From: Gaiellasilicea sp037721555
GTDB lineage: Bacteria > Actinomycetota > Thermoleophilia > Gaiellales > Gaiellaceae
NCBI GenBank assembly: GCA_037721555.1
Contig: JBBJOI010000010.1
Span: 36,523 to 100,522 of the forward strand
Length of the DNA stretch: 64,000 bases
Direction: 5' to 3'
A model generated the notes under the pieces. It worked only from the letters and a program-made list of their open reading frames with translations, had not been told where the DNA came from and searched no databases. The stretch's first letter is position 1. Each line of letters starts with the position of its first letter. This document shows, in pieces, positions 8,703 to 17,495 of the stretch. A program made the position numbers and the translations under genes.

Positions 8703-8850
8703 GGTAGTCGGAGTACCGCATCCGCGGAGCTCAGAGAGGGTCACGCCGCCCTTGCTCGCGGCAAGTGCAGGCGGCCGCGGATGCATTCGGCACACTCCTC
8801 CGAGGAGCTGAGGTTCGGGCCGGCACTCGAGGGTCTTCCCACGTTCGCTG

Positions 8851-8994
8851 GCGGCCGATCGGGAGGGGATCGACGGCCTCACCCGCCGGGAGCTCGAGGT
8901 GCTCGGCCTCCTGGCGGCTGGACTGACCAATCGGGACATAGCGGCGCGACTCGTGCTGAGCGAGCACACCGTGCACCGACCGCGGATGTCCACG
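8851..8994 (+). pseudogene. Fragment of a LuxR-type HTH regulator
   Basis: One frame reads GLTRRELEVLGLLAAGLTN followed by RDIAARLVLSEHTVHR, an almost perfect LuxR/FixJ C-terminal helix-turn-helix. The usual continuation (a helix and ...KLG) is then replaced by proline-rich sequence. An in-frame stop lies upstream at 8809, so no receiver, sensor or MalT-type domain remains. The rest of the 529-bp gap 8632-9160 holds only the hairpin at 8656 and nothing else I recognise. Confidence 0.65.
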
Positions 8995-9160
8995 CACTCC
9001 AAGCGACGCCAGCCTGACCTTGGGCCAACCGGGGCGACCGAGCCGGGCCCACTTCCACGGTGCTGGGCCCGGCCCCCGCCGTCCTTGACGTCGTGCTGGC
9101 CGCAAGCTCAGCGTCGTAGCGGAGGCGAATACATCCGGCCCGGGTCGTAGACTCACCCCT

Positions 9161-9820
9161 GTGAGAACGGCGCTCGCCGACTACCGCGACGAGACTCTCG
9201 GCTGCATGCGGTGCCCGCTCGCCGCGACGCGGACACAGGTCGTCTTCGGCTCGGGCAACCCGCACGCCGAGCTGATGTTCGTCGGCGAGGCGCCCGGGTT
9301 TCACGAGGATCAGCAAGGGATCCCGTTCGTCGGTCAGGCCGGCAAGCTCCTCGAGCGCCTCCTGAACGGGATCGGGCTCTCCCGGACGGACGTCTACGTG
9401 GCGAACGTCTTGAAGTGCAGGCCGCCAGGGAACCGCGATCCCCAGCCGGAGGAGATCGAGTCGTGCGAGCCGCACCTCTTCCGCCAGATCGAGCTGATCC
9501 GGCCAGGGCTCGTCGCGACGCTCGGGAACTTCGCGACGAAGCTCCTCTCGGGCAAGCCCGCGGGCATCACCCGCGTTCACGGGGTCGAGCAGGAGGTGAC
9601 CCTCGGTGGCAACCGGGTGACGCTCCTGCCGCTCTTCCATCCCGCAGCGGCGCTCTACACGCCTTCGATGCAGAGCGTGCTGGCCGCCGATTTTGCGCGC
9701 ATCCCTGAGCTGCTCTCGCGGGAGGGGGAGAGTCGCGCCCAGCAACCAGCTCCGCCGTTCAGCGTCGCGGCAGAGCCCGAGCCGGTGCTTGCGCCGGCTG
9801 TCCAGCTCGGCCTCTTCTAG
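9161..9820 (+). CDS. Family 4 uracil-DNA glycosylase (iron-sulfur)
   Basis: 219 aa, GTG start. Removes uracil from DNA as the first step of base excision repair. Family 4 features are visible: N-terminal cluster cysteines (GCMRCPL), motif A FVGEAPGFHEDQQGIPFVG, KCRPPGNRDPQPEEIESC with the second cysteine pair, and the C-terminal motif LPLFHPAAAL. The C-terminus adds an Ala/Pro-rich tail of about 30 residues. It precedes the t6A genes with a 36-nt gap, so it may share their transcript. Confidence 0.95.
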   Translation: MRTALADYRDETLGCMRCPLAATRTQVVFGSGNPHAELMFVGEAPGFHEDQQGIPFVGQAGKLLERLLNGIGLSRTDVYVANVLKCRPPGNRDPQPEEIESCEPHLFRQIELIRPGLVATLGNFATKLLSGKPAGITRVHGVEQEVTLGGNRVTLLPLFHPAAALYTPSMQSVLAADFARIPELLSREGESRAQQPAPPFSVAAEPEPVLAPAVQLGLF

Positions 9821-9856
9821 GCTCCGTCGATTAGGTCCGGCGATTAGGCTCCGGCG

Positions 9857-10324
9857 ATGGAGCTCGTCTCCGGTTCGCCGGAGGACACCGAGTCGCTCGC
9901 CGGCAGGCTGGCACGCGAGTTGCAGGTGGGAGATGTCGTGACGGTCTCAGGGGAGCTGGGCGCCGGCAAGACCACGTTCGTTCGCGGAGCCTGCCGCGCT
10001 CTCGGCGTGACGGCGCCTGTGACGAGCCCCACGTACACGGTGGGCCATCGGTACAAAGGCGATCCGGACGTCTCGCATCTGGATCTCTACCGCTTCAGCG
10101 GGGTCTCGGCGGCCGAATGGGCGGATCTGGAGTCGTACTTCGAGGGAGCCGTGGTCTTCGTCGAATGGCCCGAGGCCGCCGGAGCGGAGCTGCCCAACGT
10201 GCGTGTCCACGTCCGGCTCGATCACGTCGACGACTCGCGCCGCCGCATCCGCCTCGACGCCCCTGACACCGCATTGGTAGAACGGATCGGACGTGCTGAT
10301 CCTGGCTTTCGACACGGCGACTGA
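9857..10324 (+). CDS. tsaE: tRNA t6A threonylcarbamoyladenosine biosynthesis ATPase TsaE
   Basis: 155 aa. TsaE is the P-loop ATPase that drives the TsaB-TsaD complex in making N6-threonylcarbamoyl-adenosine at position 37 of ANN-decoding tRNAs. Walker A is GELGAGKTTFVRG; the conserved SPTYTVGHRY, HLDLYRFSG and FVEWPEAAG segments follow in family order. Its last 32 nt overlap tsaB in another frame, which suggests translational coupling. Confidence 0.96.
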   Translation: MELVSGSPEDTESLAGRLARELQVGDVVTVSGELGAGKTTFVRGACRALGVTAPVTSPTYTVGHRYKGDPDVSHLDLYRFSGVSAAEWADLESYFEGAVVFVEWPEAAGAELPNVRVHVRLDHVDDSRRRIRLDAPDTALVERIGRADPGFRHGD

Positions 10325-10880
10325 GCGCGCAACGAGCGCCATCGTCAGCGACGGCGAGGTGCTGGGCGAACGCGTCTCGCGGGCGTCGACCGTGCTCGAG
10401 GACGTGGATGCCCTGCTACGGCAGGCCGGCGCGCACGCGGGAGACCTGGACGCCCTTGCTGTCGGAACCGGGCCGGGGAGCTTCACCGGCACCCGGATCG
10501 GCCTGGCGGCGGCGCGTGGCCTCGCGCTCGCCCTGGGAGTGCCCGTCGCTGGGGTCTCGACTCTCGATGCACTCGCAGCCGGCGCGCCCGGCGCTCTTCC
10601 CGTCATCGACGCACGAAGGCGGGAGATCTTCGTTCCAGGTCCGCGCGTCCTCGCGCCTGCCGACCTCCTGCTGGAGCCGGCGACGGTCTGCGTGGGCGAC
10701 GGCGCCGTCCTCTACCGCGAGGTGCTCGAGTCTGCGGGGGCGGAGGTCCCGCCCGACGAGGACGAGCGACACTTGCCGCGTGCCCGTTTCCACGCGCAGC
10801 TCGCCCGGAGCTTCGGCGATGCCGGCCAGGTCGAGCCGATCTACGTGCGGATGCCCGACGCGGAGCGCGCGGCGCGATGA
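10293..10880 (+). CDS. tsaB: t6A biosynthesis protein TsaB
   Basis: 195 aa, GTG start inside the end of tsaE. TsaB is an inactive ASKHA-fold paralogue that dimerises with TsaD. The N-terminal LILAFDTATERATSAIV and GTGPGSFTGTRIGLAAARGLA are diagnostic, as is VAGVSTLDALA. The metal-binding histidines of TsaD are absent, as expected. It overlaps rimI by 4 nt. A start at 10293 keeps the conserved first beta-strand. Confidence 0.95.
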   Translation: MLILAFDTATERATSAIVSDGEVLGERVSRASTVLEDVDALLRQAGAHAGDLDALAVGTGPGSFTGTRIGLAAARGLALALGVPVAGVSTLDALAAGAPGALPVIDARRREIFVPGPRVLAPADLLLEPATVCVGDGAVLYREVLESAGAEVPPDEDERHLPRARFHAQLARSFGDAGQVEPIYVRMPDAERAAR

Positions 10881-11368
10881 CCGTGGACCTGCGGCAGCTC
10901 GAGCTACAGCACCTGAACGCGATCGAGACGATCGAGCGCGAGTCGTATCCGACCCCTTGGTCGCGCTCGATGTTCGCGAGCGAGCTGGCGAAGCCGAGCT
11001 CGATCTCGCTCGGCGCGTTCGCACCGGAGGGCGGCGAGCTGATCGGCTACCTGATCATCTCCCGCTACGTCGACGCGTGGCATGTGATGAACGTCGCAGT
11101 GGCCGTCAGGCACAGGCGTCGCGGCGTCGCGCGCGCGCTCCTCGAACGGCTCTTCGAGCTGACGGCAAACGACGAGCGCCGCGGGTACACGCTCGAGGTG
11201 CGCATCTCGAACGCAGGGGCGATCAAGCTGTACGAGGTGCTCGGGTTCGTCTCCCGGGGCGTCCGCCGCGGCTACTACACCGACAACCGCGAGGACGCCT
11301 TGATCATGTGGAAGGACCCGGTCGTCCTCGACGTGGCTGAGAACGAGGGTCGGAGTGCGAGTGGTTGA
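10877..11368 (+). CDS. rimI: Ribosomal-protein-alanine N-acetyltransferase
   Basis: 163 aa GNAT protein. RimI acetylates the N-terminal alanine of ribosomal protein S18. Visible features: IETIERESYPTPWSRSMFASEL, the acetyl-CoA loop VAVRHRRRGVARALLERL and the C-terminal ISNAGAIKLYEVLGFVSRGVRRGYY. Its position between tsaB and tsaD is a common actinobacterial arrangement and supports the name. The last ~10 residues are variable. Confidence 0.93.
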   Translation: MTVDLRQLELQHLNAIETIERESYPTPWSRSMFASELAKPSSISLGAFAPEGGELIGYLIISRYVDAWHVMNVAVAVRHRRRGVARALLERLFELTANDERRGYTLEVRISNAGAIKLYEVLGFVSRGVRRGYYTDNREDALIMWKDPVVLDVAENEGRSASG

Positions 11369-11455
11369 GGGCTCCGCGAAGACGACTGCGATCGAGGGGT
11401 GCGTCCATGACCACCCACCGATGATGCAGACGAAGACGTTACGTGTCTGTTCCCT

Positions 11456-11478
11456 TCGTTCTCGCAAAGCGAGAACGA
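11456..11478. repeat. Perfect hairpin immediately before the tsaD start
   Basis: A 10-bp stem, TCGTTCTCGC (11456-11465) and GCGAGAACGA (11469-11478), with an AAA loop. It ends one base before the GTG start of tsaD at 11480 and occupies the position where a ribosome-binding site would be. There is no T-run behind it. Confidence 0.75.
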
Positions 11479-11479
11479 C

Positions 11480-12460
11480 GTGATTCTCGGCATCGAAACG
11501 TCCTGTGACGAGACGGCAGCCGCGGTCGTCACCGGGGACGGGCAGATCCTCTCGAACGTCGTCTCCTCCCAGGCCGACCTGCACGCACGGTTCGGCGGGG
11601 TCGTCCCCGAGATCGCGTCCCGGCGGCACCTCGAGCTCGTCAAGCCCGTCGTCGAGGCGGCGCTCGAGGAGGCGGGCACAACGGTCCGCGAGCTCGAGGC
11701 CGTCGCTGTCACGCAGGGGCCGGGGCTTGTCGGGGCGTTGCTCGTCGGGCTGAGCGCGGCGAAGGCGCTCGCGTGGGCGCTCCGCCTGCCGCTTGTTCCG
11801 GTCGACCACCTGCACGGCCACGTCGCCTCGCTCTATCTCCAGCCCGAGCCGGTCGAGCCGCCGTTCCTCTGCCTGCTCGCGAGCGGAGGCCACACGCTCC
11901 TCCTGGATGTGCAGGGCCGCGAGAGCTACAGCGTCGTCGGCACCTCGGTCGACGACGCGGCCGGGGAGGCGTTCGACAAAGGCGCGCGGCTGCTGGGGCT
12001 CGGCTATCCGGGCGGCGCCGCGCTCGACCGCCTCGCCCGCGACGGCGACCCGGAGGCCTTCTCCTTCCCTGTCGCGCGTGTTGGAGAGCTCGACTTCTCG
12101 TTTTCCGGAGTCAAGACCGCGCTCGTCTACGCGGTGCGAGACCTGGGAGACGAGCAGCTGGAACGGCGCCGCGCAGATCTCGCGGCGTCCTACCAGCGCG
12201 CGATCGTCCGTGCGCTCGTCGGCCGAGTTCGTGTCGCAGCGTCACAAGGGCACGGCACGTTACAAGGGCAGGGCACCGTAGCGGTCGTCGGCGGCGTCGC
12301 GGCCAACTCGGAGCTCCGCGCCGCGCTCCCCGAAGCTCGCTTCGCCCCGCTCTCACTCTGCTCCGACAACGCCGCGATGATCGCGTCCGCGGGCAGGTTC
12401 AGCAGACGGCTGCCCTATCCTCAATACCTTGGCCTCGACGCCTACGCCTCTCGTACATGA
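11480..12460 (+). CDS. tsaD: tRNA N6-threonylcarbamoyltransferase TsaD
   Basis: 326 aa. Catalytic subunit of the t6A machinery. ILGIETSCDETAAAVV opens it; the metal-binding histidines are in the VDHLHGHVASL segment. SGGHTLLL, GEAFDKGARLLGLGYPGG and VAVVGGVAANSELR follow. The canonical C-terminal CSDNAAMIA is present. Between the RAIVRALVGR helix and VAVVGG there is an extra repeat (SQGHGT-LQGQGT) from an 18-bp tandem duplication at 12244-12279. The gene is 111 bp after rimI, and a hairpin abuts its GTG start, which may affect translation. Confidence 0.95.
   Translation: MILGIETSCDETAAAVVTGDGQILSNVVSSQADLHARFGGVVPEIASRRHLELVKPVVEAALEEAGTTVRELEAVAVTQGPGLVGALLVGLSAAKALAWALRLPLVPVDHLHGHVASLYLQPEPVEPPFLCLLASGGHTLLLDVQGRESYSVVGTSVDDAAGEAFDKGARLLGLGYPGGAALDRLARDGDPEAFSFPVARVGELDFSFSGVKTALVYAVRDLGDEQLERRRADLAASYQRAIVRALVGRVRVAASQGHGTLQGQGTVAVVGGVAANSELRAALPEARFAPLSLCSDNAAMIASAGRFSRRLPYPQYLGLDAYASRT
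12244..12279 (+). repeat. 18-bp tandem duplication inside tsaD
   Basis: Two adjacent 18-nt units (12244-12261 and 12262-12279) match at 15 of 18 positions and stay in frame, encoding SQGHGT and LQGQGT. The sequence just before, GTGTCGCAGCGTCAC at 12231, resembles the hairpin at 41167 in the ECF ATPase gene. Confidence 0.7.
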
Positions 12461-15008
12461 CCGCCGGCGGCTACTGCCCGCCATCGTCCTCGCTCTCGGT
12501 GCGCTCCTGCTTGCGGCGGGCGGCCAGGGCGCAGGACCGCCTGCTGAGGGCGAACAGGGCGCCGCGACCTGGCGGGGCTTCGTCGACGGCGAGCGCACGG
12601 ATGTGGCCGTAGGCCAGCGTTCCATCGTCGTCCTGCGCTACGCGTCGCTCGCCCAGAGGGTGCGGCGCGCCGGCGGGCGCGCGAGCGAGGTGGAGATGCG
12701 ACGCTGGTCTGCGGCGGCCTTGGCCGGCCAGAGGCAGGTCGCCGCCCGCCTCTCGCGTGACGGCATCCGGATCCTCCCTGACTTCGTCTACACGAGAACG
12801 CTGAACGGCTTCGCCGCCGTGCTCGACGCGCAGGCGGTCGCGTTGCTCGAGCGCGACCCGGACGTCCGGGGTGTCTTCCCGGTGCGGGTCGCCTATCCGG
12901 CGGCGGCCTCGACGCGCCTCCTCGGCACCGGCGACTTCGACGCTGGGGCGGGTAGGCGGCCGACGACCCGACTGCTCGGCCTCGACGGTACGGGCGTCAC
13001 GATCGCGCTCCTCGACACCGGGGTCGATGCAAGACACCCCTATCTGCGCGGACGGGTGCTGGAGGGCGTCGACATCCTCGATCCCGAGGGACGCGCGCTC
13101 GCGCGGCCGCACCCGCAGGACTCGTCCCGCGTCGAGCGGCACGGAACCCAGACAGCGGGCCTGCTCGTCGGCGCCGGGGGCCCGCAGGGGCTGCATGGGG
13201 CGGCGCCCGGAGCCACCCTGCTGCCGATCCGCGTGGCCGGGTGGCAGCCGAGCGCAGAAGGTGGCTTCACCGTCTACGGGCGGACGGACCAACTGTTGGC
13301 CGGGCTCGAGCGCGCTGTCGATCCCGACGGCGACGGGAGCACCCTGGACGCCGCACGAGTCGCCGTCGTGGCAGTCGCAGAGCCGTTTGCGGCCTTCGCC
13401 GGCGGCCCGATGGCCCGCGCTGCGGCCGGTGCGGCACAGCTGGACACGCTCGTCGTCGCGGCGGCCGGAAACGACGGCCCGGCGGGGCCTGGTTACGGCA
13501 GCGTCTCGGGTCCGGGGGGAGCACCTGCAGCGCTCACGGTCGGGGCGATCGACGCCCGTCGCCGCACACCTACGACCCGCGTCGTGCTCCGCGCGGGCCT
13601 CCGCATCCTGCTCGACCGAGAGCTTCCGCTCGCGGGTGCTGTGGCTCCCGACAGAACGCTCAGCGTGCCGCTCGTGCGACCGAGAGCCGAGCCGCGCAGC
13701 GGCCTGCGCATGGCGCCCCTCGCGCGCTTCTTCGACGTGCAGGGGTACAGCCTCGTCGCCGGGCGGGCGGCGCTCCTCGAGCGCGCCGGCGCCCCGGCCG
13801 AAGCAGGGCGGCGCGCTGCCCTGGCCGGTGCCCAGGCGGTTGTCCTCGACGGTCCCGCTCCCGCCGGCGCGCTCGGCCTCGACGAGCGCCTGGACGTGCC
13901 CGTGGTGGGTCTCCCCGGCAGCGTCGCTCGCGCCGTCCGGCGGGCAATCGCGCGCGGCGTCGGCGTGACGGTCTCACTCGGAGCCCCAGGCTGGGAGGAG
14001 AACCTCGCCCGCCGCCGCGTCGCTCCCTTCTCCTCCCACGGGCTCGCGTTCGGCGGCGGTGTCAAGCCCGAAGTTGCCGCTCCGGGCGTCGAGCTGCTGA
14101 CCGCGGACATCGGCCGGAACGCGGACGGGTCGGCGCGGTACGGCACGATCAGCGGCTCGAGTGCGGCGGCGGCTTTCGCCGGCGGGGCGGCCGCGGCCGT
14201 TGTCCAGGCACGGCCGAATCTCGATGCGCTCTCCTTGAAGGGCGTGCTCGTGGGCTCGGCCCTCCCCGTGGGCGGTCGACCCGGCGCGGGACAGGGTGCC
14301 GGGGGCATCGACCCCGCGGCGGCCGTGGTCACGGAGGTCGCTGCGGATCCGGCCTCGGTCGCCTTCGGCGCCGCGAAGAAGGCCGGTTGGCGCACGGTTC
14401 GCAGCCTCAGGTTGAAGAACGTCTCCACGCGTCGCCTCCGGATCGTGGTCGACGCGGAGGTGGAGGGCATCGCGGGAGTCTCCGTGACAGCGGCTCCCGA
14501 CCGCCTGCGGCTGCGGCCCGGACAGGAGGCGGTGCTCGATCTCACGGCGCGCGTCTCCTTCCTCCCACGCGGGCTCGGCGCGATCTTCGGCTCCGTCCGT
14601 CTCGACGTCGCCGGTGGCGGCTCGAGCGCGATCCCCTGGGCGGTTGTGCTGCCGACGAGTCGGCCGCCGCTCGTCTCGGACGTCCACCTCTCCGTGAAGA
14701 GATTTCGTGCGTCGGATCGGGCGCCGGCCGTGCTGAGCATCCGCGCCGGCAGTGTGCGCGGTCGCAACGGCCGCCCACACGTGCAGCCGCTGGCACGGCT
14801 CGACGTCGAGCTGTGGCGGGGCCCGAAACGCGTCGGGCTGCTGGCGCGCCTGCGCGACGTGCTGCCGGGGAGCTACACGTTCGGGGTAACCGGGCGTGGC
14901 CCCCTGGGGCCTCAGCTCACCCCCGGGCGCTACCGGCTGAGGATCGTCGCCGCGCCGCCAGACGGCGAGCCAGAGTTCGCCTCGGTCGGCTTTCGGATCC
15001 GCAACTAG
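12429..15008 (+). CDS. Secreted subtilisin-like serine peptidase (S8 family)
   Basis: 859 aa with an N-terminal hydrophobic segment (LLPAIVLALGALLLAAGG) that looks like a signal peptide. A propeptide-like region follows, then the catalytic Asp (VTIALLDTGVDARHPYL), His (RVERHGTQTAGLLVG) and Ser (TISGSSAAAAFAGGAAAA). A PA-like insert lies before the Ser, and the C-terminal ~250 residues look like beta-sandwich domains. The serine box GSSAAAAFAGG departs from the usual GTSMAxPHVxG but keeps the nucleophile. The TTG start at 12429 overlaps the end of tsaD by 32 nt; no ATG lies near. Probably exported and active on extracellular protein. Confidence 0.87.
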   Translation: MASTPTPLVHDRRRLLPAIVLALGALLLAAGGQGAGPPAEGEQGAATWRGFVDGERTDVAVGQRSIVVLRYASLAQRVRRAGGRASEVEMRRWSAAALAGQRQVAARLSRDGIRILPDFVYTRTLNGFAAVLDAQAVALLERDPDVRGVFPVRVAYPAAASTRLLGTGDFDAGAGRRPTTRLLGLDGTGVTIALLDTGVDARHPYLRGRVLEGVDILDPEGRALARPHPQDSSRVERHGTQTAGLLVGAGGPQGLHGAAPGATLLPIRVAGWQPSAEGGFTVYGRTDQLLAGLERAVDPDGDGSTLDAARVAVVAVAEPFAAFAGGPMARAAAGAAQLDTLVVAAAGNDGPAGPGYGSVSGPGGAPAALTVGAIDARRRTPTTRVVLRAGLRILLDRELPLAGAVAPDRTLSVPLVRPRAEPRSGLRMAPLARFFDVQGYSLVAGRAALLERAGAPAEAGRRAALAGAQAVVLDGPAPAGALGLDERLDVPVVGLPGSVARAVRRAIARGVGVTVSLGAPGWEENLARRRVAPFSSHGLAFGGGVKPEVAAPGVELLTADIGRNADGSARYGTISGSSAAAAFAGGAAAAVVQARPNLDALSLKGVLVGSALPVGGRPGAGQGAGGIDPAAAVVTEVAADPASVAFGAAKKAGWRTVRSLRLKNVSTRRLRIVVDAEVEGIAGVSVTAAPDRLRLRPGQEAVLDLTARVSFLPRGLGAIFGSVRLDVAGGGSSAIPWAVVLPTSRPPLVSDVHLSVKRFRASDRAPAVLSIRAGSVRGRNGRPHVQPLARLDVELWRGPKRVGLLARLRDVLPGSYTFGVTGRGPLGPQLTPGRYRLRIVAAPPDGEPEFASVGFRIRN

Positions 15009-15093
15009 GCCCGTCTGCGACGAGGGGCGCGCAGCGCTCAACCCACTGCGAGCCTCGCTGTAACCGCTCCCGCGCTAGACTCCTGCCGCGGCG

Positions 15094-16371
15094 ATGACGA
15101 CTACGACCGACGCGTCCACCTCGCACCTGCGGGAGGATCCCTACGAGTTGGCTCGCCGGCAGCTCCGGCAGGTCGGACGCACGTTCGGGATCGACCCCAG
15201 CCTGATCAACGTCCTGGAGCAGTGCAAGAAGTCCGTCGAGGTGTCGGTGCCCGTTCAGATGGACGACGGCTCGCTGAACGTCTACAACGGCTACCGCGTC
15301 ACGCACAACATCGCGCGCGGGCCGTCGAAAGGTGGCATTCGCTACCACCCGGACGTCACTCGGGACGAGGTGAAGGCCCTCGCGATGTGGATGACCTGGA
15401 AGTGCGCCCTGATGGGGCTGCCGTTCGGCGGCGCAAAGGGCGGGGTGGTAGTCGACCCGAAGCAGCTCTCGCGGCGCGAGCTCGAGCGCCTCACGCGCCG
15501 GTTCACGAGCGAGATCATCAACGAGATCGGGCCCGAAAAGGACATCCCAGCGCCCGACGTGGGCACTGACGCGAGCGTGATGGCCTGGATCTTCGACACC
15601 TACTCGATGAACAAGGGCCACTCCGTGCTCGGCGTCGTCACCGGCAAGCCGCTCGCGATCGGCGGCTCGCTCGGTCGCGAGGAGGCCACGGCGCGCGGAT
15701 CGCTCTACTGCATCGAGGAGGTGCTGCGCGAGGAGTCGCGCTCGATCGAGGGCCTGCGGGTCGCGGTGCAGGGCGCCGGCAACGTCGGGGCGCACCTGGC
15801 GCGCATGCTCCACGGGGGAGGCGCGACCGTGATCGCGATCTCCGACTCGCGCGGCGGCATCCTCGACGAGGACGGCCTCGACATCCCCGCCGCCCTTGCA
15901 GCCAAGGCCGAGACCGGCAGTTTCGAGGGGTTCCGCGACGCGGACGCGATCACGAACGACGAGCTGCTCGTTCTCGCGTGCGACGTCCTCGCGCCGTGCG
16001 CGCTCGAGCAGGTGATCCACGCCGGCAACGCGGGCCAGGTGAAGGCGAGGATCGTCTGCGAAGGCGCGAACGGGCCGGTGACGCCCTCCGCCGACGAGAT
16101 CCTCGAGGACCGTGGCGTCCTCGTGCTCCCCGACGTGCTCGCGAACGCCGGCGGCGTCGTCGTCTCCTACTTCGAGTGGGTGCAGGGCCTGCAGGAGTAC
16201 TTCTGGAAGGAGGAGCAGGTTAACGCCCGTCTGAACGACATCGTCACGCGCGCCTTCCGTGAGACCTGGGAGACGCGCGAGCAGCACGAGACGAGCATGC
16301 GGATGGCGGCGTACGGGATCGCGGTGCAGCGTGTCTCCGAGGCCACCGTCACCCGTGGCCTCTATCCGTGA
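15094..16371 (+). CDS. gdhA: Glu/Leu/Phe/Val dehydrogenase, probably glutamate dehydrogenase
   Basis: 425 aa. Interconverts glutamate with 2-oxoglutarate plus ammonia using NAD(P). The substrate region GPSKGGIRYHPDV, the catalytic-lysine segment LPFGGAKGGVVVDP, DIPAPDVGTD and the dinucleotide motif VQGAGNVGAHLA are all in place; VCEGANGPVTPSADEIL and NAGGVVVSYFEWVQ complete it. Length and motifs fit the small hexameric catabolic type. The stop overlaps the start of the thioredoxin-fold gene by 4 nt. Confidence 0.95.
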   Translation: MTTTTDASTSHLREDPYELARRQLRQVGRTFGIDPSLINVLEQCKKSVEVSVPVQMDDGSLNVYNGYRVTHNIARGPSKGGIRYHPDVTRDEVKALAMWMTWKCALMGLPFGGAKGGVVVDPKQLSRRELERLTRRFTSEIINEIGPEKDIPAPDVGTDASVMAWIFDTYSMNKGHSVLGVVTGKPLAIGGSLGREEATARGSLYCIEEVLREESRSIEGLRVAVQGAGNVGAHLARMLHGGGATVIAISDSRGGILDEDGLDIPAALAAKAETGSFEGFRDADAITNDELLVLACDVLAPCALEQVIHAGNAGQVKARIVCEGANGPVTPSADEILEDRGVLVLPDVLANAGGVVVSYFEWVQGLQEYFWKEEQVNARLNDIVTRAFRETWETREQHETSMRMAAYGIAVQRVSEATVTRGLYP

Positions 16372-16631
16372 GCCTTTCGGCTGCGCCGGGGAGCCTCGTA
16401 AAACCAAAGGCAGTCAGGCTCTTTACCGCGGCGGGTTGCGGACTCTGTGCGCGGGCGCTCGAGGTCGTGCAAGAGGTGTGCGGAGACGGGTTCGAGCTGG
16501 TTCCGATCGACGGCATCGTCGAGCTCGAGGCTCGCTACCGCGACTCGATCCCTGTCGTCGAGATCAACGGTGTGCCCGCCTTCACGTACTTCGTCGAGCC
16601 CGAGGCGCTCCGTTCCCGCTTGCTGACCTGA
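16368..16631 (+). CDS. Glutaredoxin/thioredoxin-fold protein (DUF836-like)
   Basis: 87 aa. LFTAAGCGLCARALEVVQE carries a CxxC-like redox pair (CGLC). The later IPVVEINGVPAFTYFVEPEAL has the cis-proline before the last strand and matches the small DUF836/glutaredoxin-like group. A redox role is plausible but the partner is unknown. It is coupled to gdhA (4-nt overlap) and precedes rex, so the three genes form a redox-themed group. Confidence 0.82.
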   Translation: MSLSAAPGSLVKPKAVRLFTAAGCGLCARALEVVQEVCGDGFELVPIDGIVELEARYRDSIPVVEINGVPAFTYFVEPEALRSRLLT

Positions 16632-16712
16632 CGGTTGCCCAGCGGCTCGCCGAGGGCCACTGGCATCATGTGCTGCGCTGTTACAAGCAGAGCAGAGAAG
16701 GAGCGGCAAGGG

Positions 16713-17333
16713 GTGGCAGAACGTCTCACGGTCGGGGTGGCGGCAAGACTGAGTCGGTACCTCCAGGTGCTGACGCAGGCGAGGAAGATGGGCAAGGAGC
16801 GGATCTCCTCCCAGGAGATCTCCGACTACACCAACATCAACGCGACCCAGATCCGGCGGGACCTGTCGGGCTTCGGCAAGTTCGGCAAGCGCGGGGTGGG
16901 CTACAACATCGACTCGCTGCTCGGCGAGATCCGGAAGATCCTCCGCACCCAGGGGCAGCACAACATCGCGCTCGTCGGCGCGGGTCGCCTGGGGCAGGCG
17001 ATCGCGAGCTCGCCGATCTTCGGTGAGCACGGGATCAACATCGCGGCGGTGCTCGACACGGATCCGGACAAGACCGGCCGCAGCATCGGCAACCTGGCGG
17101 TGCAGCGCTACTCGATGCTCCGCGAGGCGGTCCGGGAGAACAACATCATCGTCGGCGTCCTGGCAGTGCCGGCGACGAGTGCGCAAGTGGCCGCCGACGA
17201 CCTGATCGATGCGGGCGTGAAGATCATCTTCAACTACTCGGAGGCGCTCCTCGACGTGCCCGGTGACGTCGCGGTGCACACTTCGAATCCCGCGGTCGAG
17301 CTGCTCTACGCCCTCTACTTCCACCTGACCTGA
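16713..17333 (+). CDS. rex: Redox-sensing transcriptional repressor Rex
   Basis: 206 aa. Rex senses the NADH/NAD+ ratio and represses fermentation and respiration genes. The N-terminal winged helix contains ARLSRYLQVL...ISSQEISDYTNINATQIRRDLSGFGKFGKRGVGYN, and the Rossmann domain has IALVGAGRLGQAI, VLDTDPDKTGR and the C-terminal domain-swap helix ending TSNPAVELLYALYFHLT. The start is taken at GTG 16713 (VAERLTVGVAARLSRYL) because it fits the family's N-terminus and follows a purine-rich AGAAGGAG at 16696. An upstream frame extension exists but looks non-conserved. No clear Rex operator is visible nearby. Confidence 0.96.
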   Translation: MAERLTVGVAARLSRYLQVLTQARKMGKERISSQEISDYTNINATQIRRDLSGFGKFGKRGVGYNIDSLLGEIRKILRTQGQHNIALVGAGRLGQAIASSPIFGEHGINIAAVLDTDPDKTGRSIGNLAVQRYSMLREAVRENNIIVGVLAVPATSAQVAADDLIDAGVKIIFNYSEALLDVPGDVAVHTSNPAVELLYALYFHLT

Positions 17334-17495
17334 ACGGGCACGTCCAAGGCTCGAAGCCTCGGCCACGGCCGACCGGGCCGGTTCAGGCGGAAAACGGCCT
17401 CCAAATCAGCCACAGCCGAGCCGAGGAACGTGCCTGCCGGCTTCAAGCCTGGGACACGTCCGGGCTAGACGTCCGGGCCGGCGGAGGCTGAGCCG

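Noticed and set aside
16632..16712. A Rex operator in front of rex
   Set aside because: TGTTACAA near 16680 resembles a half site, but no convincing dyad of the Rex type is present.
17440..17490. ACGTCCGGG direct repeat before the glycosyltransferase gene as an operator
   Set aside because: Two short GC-rich copies only; no symmetry and no known matching regulator.
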